Positions 15,167 through 22,713 of a DNA stretch of 64,000 bases are shown in pieces; position 1 is the first letter of the stretch; every line of letters starts with the position of its first letter. The stretch is taken from positions 1 to 64,000 of the forward strand of contig JAWLGJ010000013.1 in NCBI GenBank assembly GCA_041685145.1, read 5' to 3'. Source of the DNA: JAWLGJ01 sp041685145. GTDB lineage: Bacteria > Pseudomonadota > Alphaproteobacteria > Rhodospirillales > Magnetospirillaceae. Below the pieces are notes generated by a model, which saw only the letters and a list, made by a program, of their open reading frames with translations, was not told the DNA's origin and made no database searches. A program made the translations under genes and the position numbers.

Positions 15167-15589
15167 TCAGCCGACGATGTCGGTCTCGGCGAAGAAGAAG
15201 CGAATCTCGATCTCGGCGTTCTCGGGCGAATCCGACCCGTGCACCGAATTGGCCTCGACCGATTCGGCGAAGTCGGCGCGGATGGTGCCGGCCTCGGCGT
15301 TGGCGGGGTTGGTGGCGCCCATGATCTCGCGGTTGCGGGTGACGGCGTTCTCGCCCTCCAGCACCTGCACCACCACCGGGCCCGACATCATGAAGGCGAC
15401 GAGGTCGGGGAAGAACGAGCGTTCGGCGTGGACGGCGTAGAACCGCTCGGCCTGCTCGCGGGTTAGGCGGATGCGCTTCTGCGCCACGATGCGCAGGCCG
15501 GCTTCCTCGAAGCGGGCGTTGATCTTGCCCGTCAGGTTGCGCCGGGTGGCGTCGGGCTTGATGATCGAAAGAGTGCGTTCAGTGGCCAT
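15167..15589 (-). CDS. ndk: Nucleoside diphosphate kinase
   Basis: Transfers the gamma phosphate of ATP to nucleoside diphosphates; 140 aa, the normal length. Catalytic His in the EANSVHGSDSPENA motif and the family start ATERTLSIIKPDATRRNLTG are intact. Start ATG 15589; an in-frame ATG 12 nt further upstream would add MGFI. The gap to the divergent ABC-F gene (15590-15730) holds promoters for both, not individually resolved. Confidence 0.98.
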   Translation of the reverse strand: MATERTLSIIKPDATRRNLTGKINARFEEAGLRIVAQKRIRLTREQAERFYAVHAERSFFPDLVAFMMSGPVVVQVLEGENAVTRNREIMGATNPANAEAGTIRADFAESVEANSVHGSDSPENAEIEIRFFFAETDIVG

Positions 15590-15730
15590 GATGAAACCCA
15601 TTTCGGCTGTGGGCCGGATACGCGCCGCGCCCGGAGCGACAAGCGCGGGCCGGGCGCGAAGCCGCGGCGTTATAGCTTGATCGCTCGATTGTGGCAACCG
15701 CTCGTTTCGGTGTGCTAAACCCCACCCGCC

Positions 15731-17614
15731 ATGCTGCATGTCAACGACCTGGTCTTTCGCATCGGCGGGCGCACGTTGTTCGACGGCGCCACGCTGCACG
15801 TCGCCGCCGGGCAGCGCGTCGGCCTGGTGGGGCGCAACGGGTCGGGCAAGACGACGCTGTTCCGCCTCATCGCCGGCGAGCACCAAGCCGACGGCGGCAC
15901 CGTAAGCGTGCGGGCGCGGGCGCGCCTGGGCCGGGTGGCGCAGGAGGCGCCGGGCGGCGAGACGAGCCTGCTGGACTGGGTGCTGGCCGCCGACGAGGAG
16001 CGCGCCGCCCTGCTGGCCGAGGCCGAGACCGCGCGCGAGCCCCAGCGCGTCGCCGAGATTCACGAGCGCCTGGCCGCCATCGGCGCCCACGCCGCGCCCG
16101 CCCGCGCCGGCGCCATCCTCTCCGGCCTGGGTTTCGACGCCGCCGCGCAGGCGCGGCCGCTGGGCTCGTATTCCGGCGGCTGGCGGATGCGCGTCGCCCT
16201 GGCCGCGGCCCTGTTCGCGCGCCCCGACCTGCTGCTGCTCGACGAGCCCACCAACCATCTGGACCTGGAGGCGACGCTGTGGTTGCAGGACTATCTGGCG
16301 CGCTGGCCGGGCACGCTGGTCCTCATCAGCCACGACCGCGACCTGCTGAACGCCGTCCCGCAGCGCATCGTGCATGTCGAGGGCGGGCGGCTGGTGGCCT
16401 ATGCGGGCAATTACGACCGTTTCGAGCGCACCCGGCGCGAGCGCCTCGACCTCCAGACAAAGGAGATCGCCAAGCGCCAGGAGGAGCGCCGTCGCATCCA
16501 GGCCTTTGTCGACCGTTTCCGCGCCAAGGCCACAAAGGCCCGCCAGGCGCAAAGCCGCATCAAGATGCTGGAGCGCCTGGAGGTGCCGGTGCCGGTGGTC
16601 GAGGAACGCTCAATTCGCCTCGACTTCCCCGACCCCGGGCCGTTGCCGCCGCCGCTGATCGCGCTGGACGACGTCGCGCTGGGCTATGACGACGGGCCGC
16701 CGGTGCTGCGCGGGCTGGGGCAGCGCATCGACATGGACGACCGCATCGCCCTCTTGGGCGCCAACGGCAACGGCAAGTCCACCTTCGCCAAGATGCTGGT
16801 CGGGCGGCTGAAGCCGGTGGCCGGCCATGTCCACACCGCCGCCGGCCTGCGCGTCGGGTATTTCGCCCAGCACCAGACCGATGAACTGGACCCGGCGCGC
16901 ACGCCCTACGACCACATGGCGGCGCTGATGCCGCAGGCGCCCGAGGCGCGGGTGCGCGCCCATCTGGGGCGCTTCGGCTTCGAGCAGCAGCGCGCCGACG
17001 TCACGGTGGGGGATCTGTCCGGCGGCGAGAAGGCGCGGCTGCTGTTCGCGCTGATGACCCGCGATGCCCCGCATCTGCTGGTGCTCGACGAGCCCAGCAA
17101 CCACCTCGACATCGACGCCCGCGAGGCGCTGGTGCAGGCGCTGAACGCCTATTCCGGCGCCGTGGTGCTGGTCAGCCACGACCCGCACCTGGTGTCCTTG
17201 GTCGCCGACCGGCTGTGGCTGGTCGCCGACGGCACGGTGCGGGCCTTCGACGGCGACATCGACGACTACCGCCGCCGCCTGCTGGAGCAGGCCCGCGAGG
17301 CGCGGCGCGAGGAACGCGGCCAGGGGCGCGAGGCGGCCGGCAACAACCGCCGCGACGAGCGCCGCGCCGCGGCGGCGCGCCGGGCCGAGCAGGCGCCGCT
17401 GCGGCGCAAGGTCAAGGAGATCGAGCGGCGGCTGGAGGATTTGCACCGCCGCCGCGAGCGGGTGGCGGCGGCGCTGGCCGATCCGGCGCTTTACGACGGC
17501 CCCGCCGAGCGCATCACCGCGCTGCAGGTCGAGGCCGGCGACATCGACAAGGCCGTCGCCGCCGCCGAGGACGACTGGCTGGCCGCCCAGGAGGATCTGG
17601 AGGAGTCGGCGTAG
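15731..17614 (+). CDS. ABC-F family ribosome-associated ATPase (YheS/Uup type)
   Basis: Soluble tandem ABC ATPase, 627 aa, without membrane domain, hence a translation factor of the ABC-F class rather than a transporter. First domain: Walker A GRNGSGKTT near residue 36, signature SYSGGWRMR, Walker B LLLLDEPTNHLDLE; linker with the P-site-tRNA-interaction segment (about 230-290); second domain: GANGNGKST, LSGGEKARL, LLVLDEPSNHLDIDA. A basic C-terminal coiled coil (about 520-627) resembles YheS and Uup. Confidence 0.93.
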   Translation: MLHVNDLVFRIGGRTLFDGATLHVAAGQRVGLVGRNGSGKTTLFRLIAGEHQADGGTVSVRARARLGRVAQEAPGGETSLLDWVLAADEERAALLAEAETAREPQRVAEIHERLAAIGAHAAPARAGAILSGLGFDAAAQARPLGSYSGGWRMRVALAAALFARPDLLLLDEPTNHLDLEATLWLQDYLARWPGTLVLISHDRDLLNAVPQRIVHVEGGRLVAYAGNYDRFERTRRERLDLQTKEIAKRQEERRRIQAFVDRFRAKATKARQAQSRIKMLERLEVPVPVVEERSIRLDFPDPGPLPPPLIALDDVALGYDDGPPVLRGLGQRIDMDDRIALLGANGNGKSTFAKMLVGRLKPVAGHVHTAAGLRVGYFAQHQTDELDPARTPYDHMAALMPQAPEARVRAHLGRFGFEQQRADVTVGDLSGGEKARLLFALMTRDAPHLLVLDEPSNHLDIDAREALVQALNAYSGAVVLVSHDPHLVSLVADRLWLVADGTVRAFDGDIDDYRRRLLEQAREARREERGQGREAAGNNRRDERRAAAARRAEQAPLRRKVKEIERRLEDLHRRRERVAAALADPALYDGPAERITALQVEAGDIDKAVAAAEDDWLAAQEDLEESA

Positions 17615-17682
17615 CCGGCGCCGACGCCGACCGGAATCGCTGGCCTTCGACGCGCCGTCGGCGCATCCTGGCGGGGTGGCGC

Positions 17683-18108
17683 ATGGAGGGGGACATGGTG
17701 CGCGCGATGGTGGTCGACCGGCTGCTGGACCTGCCGGCCTTGGACCGCGACCACAAACAGATCGTGGCCTTGCTGTCGCTGCTGGAGGACGCGCTCGTGC
17801 TCGACGATCGCGTTTTGGCGCGCAACATCGCCGCCACGCTGCACGCCAAGGCGGCCGAGCACTTCCGCACCGAGGAGGAATTGTTCGAGGCCACCGGCTA
17901 TCCCGGCCGGGCGAAGCACGCCCGCGCCCACGCGCGTACCCTGGCGCAACTGACGGGGATGAAGCACCGGCTGGATGCCGCGACGCCGGGGGCCGAACTC
18001 GTCGCCGAGGTCGAGGCCATCGCCGAAATCTTCGCGCGCCACCTGCTGCCGCAGGACGAGGAGTTCGCCCACTTCCTCAAGGGCGCGGACGGCCGGCGCG
18101 CCGGCTGA
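17683..18108 (+). CDS. Bacteriohemerythrin
   Basis: Single-domain hemerythrin, 141 aa, with all seven di-iron ligands visible: His24, His60, Glu64, His79, His83, His120 and Asp125 (DRDHKQ, EHFRTE, KHARAH, ARHLLPQD). Such proteins bind O2 and in several bacteria protect iron-sulfur proteins or react with NO. Start chosen at ATG 17683; ATG 17695 is too close to its GGAGGGG to be favoured. Stands alone between the ABC-F gene and the convergent LOG gene, but is in keeping with the NO-response genes upstream. Confidence 0.9.
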   Translation: MEGDMVRAMVVDRLLDLPALDRDHKQIVALLSLLEDALVLDDRVLARNIAATLHAKAAEHFRTEEELFEATGYPGRAKHARAHARTLAQLTGMKHRLDAATPGAELVAEVEAIAEIFARHLLPQDEEFAHFLKGADGRRAG

Positions 18109-18115
18109 GGCCGCC

Positions 18116-19033
18116 TCAGGGCGCCGTGGCCGGCCCGCCGCCCTCGGGAACGCCATAGAAGGCGGCGATGTGCTGCCACGCCTCCTCGGCGGTCTCCACG
18201 AAGTGGAAGATGTGCTTGTCCTCGGGGGCGATCATGCCTTCCTCGACCATGACGTCCAGATTGACCACCCGGCGCCAGTACTCCCGCCCGAACAGCAGGA
18301 AGGGGATGGGCTCGATCTTGCCGGTCTGGATGAGGGTGGCGGCCTCGAACAGCTCGTCCAGGGTGCCGAAACCGCCGGGGAACACCACCAGCGCCTTCGC
18401 CCGCGTCAGGAAATGCATCTTGCGGATGGCGAAGTAGTGGAAGCGGAAGCACAGCTCCGGCGTGATGTAGCGGTTGGGGCTTTGCTCGGCGGGCACGACG
18501 ATGTTCAGGCCGACATTCTGGGCGCCGACGTCGTGGGCGCCGCGGTTGGCCGCCTCCATGATGCCGCCGCCGCCGCCGGTGAGGATGACGAAATCGCACA
18601 GGCCGTCATTGCCGCATTTCGACGACACCAGCGCCCCGAAGCGGCGCGCCTCCTCGTAATAGCGGCTGTTGGCCAGCACCCGCCGCGCCACCGCCACCTG
18701 CCGCCCCAGGCCGGCATCGGCGGGATGCTCGCGGGCCAGCGTCTCCACCTCGCGCAGCCGCGCCTCGGCCGCCGCCGGTTCGGGCAGCCGGGCGCTGCCG
18801 AACACCGCCACGGTGGAGTCGATGTTCTGCTCCTGCAACAGCACTTCCGGCTTCAGCAGCTCAAGCTGCAACCGCACCGGCCGGGCCTCGTCGCGCAGGA
18901 GGAAATCGTCGTCCTCGAAGGCCAGCCGGAAGGCGGGCGAGCGCGTCTGGGCGGTGTCGAGCGCCCGGTGCGCCTCCTCCTCGGCTTCGTGGCGGGCGGT
19001 GGGGAAGGGGCCGTGGGCGGGCTTGTCTGTCAT
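18116..19033 (-). CDS. LOG family protein (TIGR00730 / lysine-decarboxylase-like fold)
   Basis: Rossmann-fold nucleotide-binding protein, 305 aa. LOG signature PGGFGTLDELFE and the earlier ILTGGGGGIMEAANRGAHDVG are intact. Family members hydrolyse nucleoside 5'-monophosphates to base and ribose phosphate (cytokinin activation in LOG; PpnN in bacteria). It is longer at the N-terminus (about 90 residues) than minimal LOG proteins, as is usual for this bacterial branch. Ends 7 nt from the convergent hemerythrin gene. Confidence 0.88.
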   Translation of the reverse strand: MTDKPAHGPFPTARHEAEEEAHRALDTAQTRSPAFRLAFEDDDFLLRDEARPVRLQLELLKPEVLLQEQNIDSTVAVFGSARLPEPAAAEARLREVETLAREHPADAGLGRQVAVARRVLANSRYYEEARRFGALVSSKCGNDGLCDFVILTGGGGGIMEAANRGAHDVGAQNVGLNIVVPAEQSPNRYITPELCFRFHYFAIRKMHFLTRAKALVVFPGGFGTLDELFEAATLIQTGKIEPIPFLLFGREYWRRVVNLDVMVEEGMIAPEDKHIFHFVETAEEAWQHIAAFYGVPEGGGPATAP

Positions 19034-19138
19034 GCGCGTGCCATACCGCTGGCCGGGCCTGCCGGGCCCGGCGTTCCTGGGAAGGGAGCGGCATGGTATC
19101 GGAAGCCTCGCCGAAAGGCCAAGCCCGGAGGGATGGGG

Positions 19139-19675
19139 CTATTTCGCCTTGGGGCGGAACGCCTTGCACTGCTCGGGATCGGTTTCCAGATAGGGCCCGC
19201 CGATCAGGTCCAGGCAATAGGGCACCGCCGGGAAGACCGCCTGCAGACAGTCGTGCACCGCCGAGGGTTTGCCCGGCAGGTTGATGATCAGGCTGTTGCC
19301 GCGGATGCCGGCGGTCTGGCGCGACAGGATGGCGGTGGGCACCACCTTCAGGCTTTCCAGGCGCATCAGCTCGCCGAAGCCCGGCATCATCTTCTCGCAC
19401 ACCGCCTCGGTGGCCTCGGGGGTGATGTCGCGCGCCGCCGGGCCGGTGCCGCCGGTGGTCAGCACCAGGCCGCAGCCCTCGTCGTCGCACATCGCCTTCA
19501 GCGCCGCCTCGACGGCGGGGCGCTCGTCCGCCACCACCCGGTACACCGGCCGCCAGGCGGTGGTCAGCAGGCGGCTGAGTTCGTCGTGGATGGCGGGGCC
19601 GCCACGGTCTTCATATTCGCCACGGCTGGCGCGGTCGGAGACGGTAAGGATGCCAATGGGGAAGGGTGCGGCCAC
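19139..19675 (-). CDS. mogA: Molybdopterin adenylyltransferase
   Basis: Adenylates molybdopterin before molybdate insertion; 178 aa. Motifs PIGILTVSDRASRGEYEDRGG at the start, LTTGGTGPAARDITPEAT and NLPGKPSAVHDCL. GTG 19675 is my start: it has GGGAGG at the right distance, whereas the longer in-frame ATG at 19720 would start inside the tRNA-Val gene on the same strand. Indicates use of molybdenum enzymes, such as nitrate reductase or formate dehydrogenase, encoded elsewhere. Confidence 0.93.
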   Translation of the reverse strand: MAAPFPIGILTVSDRASRGEYEDRGGPAIHDELSRLLTTAWRPVYRVVADERPAVEAALKAMCDDEGCGLVLTTGGTGPAARDITPEATEAVCEKMMPGFGELMRLESLKVVPTAILSRQTAGIRGNSLIINLPGKPSAVHDCLQAVFPAVPYCLDLIGGPYLETDPEQCKAFRPKAK

Positions 19676-19710
19676 GTCGCGCCTCCCAGAAGGGGAATCC
19701 GGCGGTGGAA

Positions 19711-19785
19711 TGGTGGGCACGCCTGGGATCGAACCAGGGACCCCTGCCGTGTGAAGACAGTGCTCTCCCGCTGAGCTACGTGCCC
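19711..19785 (-). tRNA. tRNA-Val (CAC)
   Basis: Standard cloverleaf: acceptor GGGCACG/CGTGCCC, D-arm GCTCAGCGGGAGAGC, anticodon stem CTGTC/GGCAG with loop TTCACAC giving anticodon CAC, T-arm CCTGGTTCGATCCCAGG, encoded CCA. 75 nt. Confidence 0.97.
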
Positions 19786-19969
19786 ATCCTCTTGAAGGCG
19801 CGGTTTATAGCGCGGCTGCGGTTCCGGTGCAAGACCGAATGCCGGCCGGCGCCGCGCCGCCCCCGCCCGAAAGCGGAGACCTCTTATCCATAAAATGATT
19901 ACAGTTTTTATCTGGCGCCGAATATCGTAGAATTCTCATGTAATGCAGGGTTGCAGGGAGGACGCGGGG

Positions 19970-20305
19970 ATGCGCCAGGTCGAGGTGAATGGCAAGACGG
20001 TCACACTGTCGGAGGCCGGCTGGCTGGAGGACGTCGCGGCCTGGGACGAGGAAATCGCCCGCGTCATCGCCGCCAACGAACAAGTCGAGATGACCGAGGC
20101 ACACTGGGAGGTGGTGCGGGCCGCCCGCGCCTATTACGACGAGTTCGGCATCGTTGCCGAGCCGCGTAAATTCCTGAAGATCATGCGCGAGCGCTATGGC
20201 GAAAACCGCGCCAGCACCCGCTACCTGTTCGAACTGTTCCCCTACGGCCTGGTGAAGTCGGCCAACAAGATCGCCGGTCTGCCGCGCCCAAAGGGTTGCA
20301 GCTAG
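19970..20305 (+). CDS. TusE-like DsrC family protein with only the C-terminal cysteine
   Basis: 111 aa sulfur-relay protein: MRQVEVNGKTVTLSEAGWLED start, MTEAHWEVVRAARAYYDEFGI, ASTRYLFELFPYGLVKSANKIAG and the tail LPRPKGCS. The penultimate Cys (position 110) is present; the internal DsrC Cys is replaced by Asn, the TusE pattern. TusE accepts sulfur from TusBCD for tRNA 2-thiolation; no tusBCD or dsr genes lie here. ATG 19970 has GGGAGG upstream; an ATG 27 nt earlier lies before that site. A -10-like TAGAAT is at 19928-19933. Pattern is exactly complementary to the paralogue at 9528. Confidence 0.88.
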   Translation: MRQVEVNGKTVTLSEAGWLEDVAAWDEEIARVIAANEQVEMTEAHWEVVRAARAYYDEFGIVAEPRKFLKIMRERYGENRASTRYLFELFPYGLVKSANKIAGLPRPKGCS

Positions 20306-20372
20306 CGCTTCGGCTTTGCCTTTCTTTTCTGCCCTCGCCGGGGGCGGGCATCCGCCCGCCGCCGCCCGCGGC

Positions 20373-20386
20373 TTGACCAACGTCAA
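20373..20386. promoter_or_regulatory. FNR/Dnr/NnrR-type box before the HPP gene
   Basis: Perfect 5+4+5 palindrome TTGAC-CAAC-GTCAA, which fits the FNR/FixK/Dnr/NnrR consensus TTGAYnnnnRTCAA. It lies 84 nt before the HPP start; a -10-like TAATAT at 20437-20442 would put it near -70, a class I activator position. Confidence 0.6.
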
Positions 20387-20469
20387 GGCCGGCGCCGGCG
20401 CCGTCGCGACAATCGCGCTCCCACTTAAGAAGCGCCTAATATAGAGCGCGCCGCCGGGGAGGGGGGTTC

Positions 20470-21003
20470 TTGAAACGTTTGATGGCGCGGCATCAGCCGC
20501 CGCCTTGCCAGGGCTGTTCGCTGAAGGCCGGCGTCGGCGCGGTGCTGGGCATCGGCGTCGTGGCCCTGCTGGCCGAGGTCAGCGGCCTGCCGCTGCTCAT
20601 CGCCCCCTTCGGCGCCTCGGCGGTGCTGCTGTTCGCGATCCCGGACAGCCCCCTCGCCCAACCCGCCAATGTCATCGGTGGCCATGTTCTCGCGGCGCTG
20701 ACCAGCGTCGGCCTCGACGCCCTGCTGCCGGATGCGTGGTGGGCGACGGCGCTGGCGGTGGGCGCGGTCATCGCCCTGCTGGCGGCGGTACGGCTGACTC
20801 ATCCCCCAGCCGGTGCCGACCCGGTGGTGGTGATGGCCGCGCACCCCGGTTTCGACTTCGTGCTCGTGCCGGTGCTGCTGGGCAGCGTGCTGCTGGTCGG
20901 CTGCGCCTGGCTGGTGCATCGGCTCCCGCCGCGCCAGGCCTACCCCTTGCCGCATCCCCATCCGCGCCACCCGGCCGCCGTGGCCGAGGAAAGCGCCGGT
21001 TGA
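20470..21003 (+). CDS. HPP family membrane protein
   Basis: 177 aa, four to five membrane helices, with the family signature APFGASAVLLFAIP..SPLAQPANVIGGH and RLTHPPAGADPVVV. A plant plastid member transports nitrite; bacterial ones often sit with nitrogen-oxide genes. TTG 20470 is preferred (GGGGAGGGGGG just before it); ATG 20482 is the alternative. C-terminal tail rich in His and Pro (YPLPHPHPRHP). The 148-bp gap to eboA contains the 16-bp palindrome GGCGGCGGCCGCCGCC soon after the stop, without a U tract. Confidence 0.85.
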   Translation: MKRLMARHQPPPCQGCSLKAGVGAVLGIGVVALLAEVSGLPLLIAPFGASAVLLFAIPDSPLAQPANVIGGHVLAALTSVGLDALLPDAWWATALAVGAVIALLAAVRLTHPPAGADPVVVMAAHPGFDFVLVPVLLGSVLLVGCAWLVHRLPPRQAYPLPHPHPRHPAAVAEESAG

Positions 21004-21152
21004 GATAACCCCGGCGGCGGCCGCCGCCCCCCTTTCGCGGCAGGTTTATGCCCTGCGGCCGGTCGGCGGGCGCATTCGGCAGGACCGCCCCGCCCCCCGG
21101 TTGAGGGGGCGCGCCGCTCCGCCCACCTCGGTTTCAGAAGCCGGAGGGGCGG

Positions 21153-21809
21153 ATGGCGGACGAGGACGCACGGCACGAGGCAGGCGAGGCACTGGCGGCG
21201 GCGGTAGGCCGCGCGGCGCCCGCGGAATGGGAGTGGCTGGCGCGGGCGCCGCTGCCGGGCGCCTTCGCCGGCGCCGGGCGGCGGTGCCGCGGCGCGGCCG
21301 GGCTCGGCCCCGGCGAGGCCGCCGCGCTGCGTCGGGCGGGGGCCGTCGCGCCCGAGGCGTGGCCGCTGGCCGACGCCGCCCGCGTCTGGCTGTTGCTGGC
21401 GCGGCTGCCCTTGACCGCGCCCGAGGCCGCGGCGACGGTGCGGCGGCTGTTCCTGACCGGCGACACCGCCGAACGCCGTGCCGTGCTGCGCGCCCTGGCG
21501 CTGCTGCCGGCGCCGGAGGCGCATCGCGACCTCGCCATCGAGGCCTGCCGCACCAATGTGCAGGAGGTGTTCGAGGCCATCGCCTGCGACAACGCCTATC
21601 CTGCCGCTTTCTTTCCCGAGCCCGCCTTCAACCAGATGGTGCTGAAGGCGGTGTTCCTGGGCGCGCCGCTGGGCCGCGTCGTCGGGCTGGAGGCGCGTCG
21701 CAACCCCGAGATGGAGCGCATGGCCCGCGACTACGCCAGCGAGCGCCGCGCCGCCGGCCGCCCCGTGCCGGAGGATCTTACCCTGATTACCGCCGGAGCC
21801 ACGCCATGA
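21153..21809 (+). CDS. eboA: EboA family protein
   Basis: 218 aa, soluble, helical, no catalytic motif recognised. Identified by the WPLADAARVWLLLARLP, LTGDTAERRAVLRAL, and ACRTNVQEVFEAIACDNAYPAAFF segments characteristic of EboA and by its place at the head of the ebo cluster. In cyanobacteria ebo genes are needed for moving a scytonemin precursor to the periplasm; the function in other bacteria is unknown. Strong ribosome site GGAGGGGCGG upstream. Overlaps eboB by ATGA. Confidence 0.85.
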   Translation: MADEDARHEAGEALAAAVGRAAPAEWEWLARAPLPGAFAGAGRRCRGAAGLGPGEAAALRRAGAVAPEAWPLADAARVWLLLARLPLTAPEAAATVRRLFLTGDTAERRAVLRALALLPAPEAHRDLAIEACRTNVQEVFEAIACDNAYPAAFFPEPAFNQMVLKAVFLGAPLGRVVGLEARRNPEMERMARDYASERRAAGRPVPEDLTLITAGATP

Positions 21810-22690
21810 AGCTGTTCGATCCCCACATCCACATGACCTCGCGCACCACCGACGACTACCAGGCGATGCGGGCGGCGGGGGTCGTCGCCGTCGTCGAGCC
21901 CGCTTTCTGGCTGGGCCAGCCGCGCACACATGTCGGCAGCTTCGAGGATTATTTCCTGTCGCTGATCGGCTGGGAGCGCTTCCGCGCCGGCCAGTTCGGC
22001 ATCCACCATTTCTGCACCATCGGCCTCAACCCCAAGGAGGCCAACAACCCCGACCTCACCGATGGCGTTCTGGCGCTGCTGCCGCAATATCTGGAGAAGG
22101 ATGGCGTCGTGGCGGTGGGCGAGATCGGCTTCGACGACGCCACCGAGGCGGAGGAGCGCTGTTTCGCCGCCCAGGTCGAATTGGCGCGCGCCCACGACCT
22201 GCCCATCCTCATCCACACGCCGCACCGCGACAAGAAGCGCGGCACCGCGCGCAGCCTGGCCGTGGTCCGCGAATGCCGCTTCCCCGAGGAACGGGTGCTG
22301 ATCGACCACAACACCGAGGAAACCCTGCCGATGGTGCTCGACTCCGGCTGCTGGGCCGGGCACTCGGTGTATCCCCACACCAAGATGGACGAGGACCGCA
22401 TGGCGGCGCTGGTGGGGCGTTACGGACCCGAGCGCATCATCGTCAACAGCGCCGCCGACTGGGGGGTGAGCGACCCTCTGAAGGTGCCCAAGACCGCCGA
22501 CGCCATGCGCGCCGCCGGCATCGCCGAGGCCGACATCGAAACGGTGCTGTGGCGCAATCCCGTTACCTTCTTCGCCCAAAGCGGCCGCCTCGACCCGGCG
22601 GAGCTGGAGACGCCGGCGCGGGTGGACCAGCGGCGGTTGCACGAGGGCAACTCGGTGCTGCGCGGCCAGGCGCCGGAGGTGGAGGCGTGA
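21806..22690 (+). CDS. eboB: TatD-type metal-dependent hydrolase, EboB
   Basis: 294 aa amidohydrolase-fold protein. Metal site motifs: DPHIHMTSR at the start, AVGEIGFDD in the middle, PILIHTPHRD, LIDHNTEETLP, and a late NSAADWGVSDP in place of the TatD aspartate motif. It differs from standard TatD in the SVYPHTKMDEDRM segment, typical of the ebo-linked group. Reaction unknown. Translationally coupled to eboA; 23 nt before the phosphatase-family gene. Confidence 0.88.
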   Translation: MKLFDPHIHMTSRTTDDYQAMRAAGVVAVVEPAFWLGQPRTHVGSFEDYFLSLIGWERFRAGQFGIHHFCTIGLNPKEANNPDLTDGVLALLPQYLEKDGVVAVGEIGFDDATEAEERCFAAQVELARAHDLPILIHTPHRDKKRGTARSLAVVRECRFPEERVLIDHNTEETLPMVLDSGCWAGHSVYPHTKMDEDRMAALVGRYGPERIIVNSAADWGVSDPLKVPKTADAMRAAGIAEADIETVLWRNPVTFFAQSGRLDPAELETPARVDQRRLHEGNSVLRGQAPEVEA

Positions 22691-22713
22691 CGGCCGGGGG
22701 AGGCTGAGCCGCC

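Noticed and set aside
15675..15700. TTGATCGCTCGATTG as an FNR box between ndk and the ABC-F gene
   Set aside because: The right half does not match RTCAA.
17619..17670. GCGCCGAC/GTCGGCGC repeat before bacteriohemerythrin
   Set aside because: Wide spacing and high GC make it uninformative; no NsrR- or FNR-type box found there.
19676..19720. mogA starting at ATG 19720
   Set aside because: It would start inside tRNA-Val and lacks the good ribosome site found before GTG 19675.
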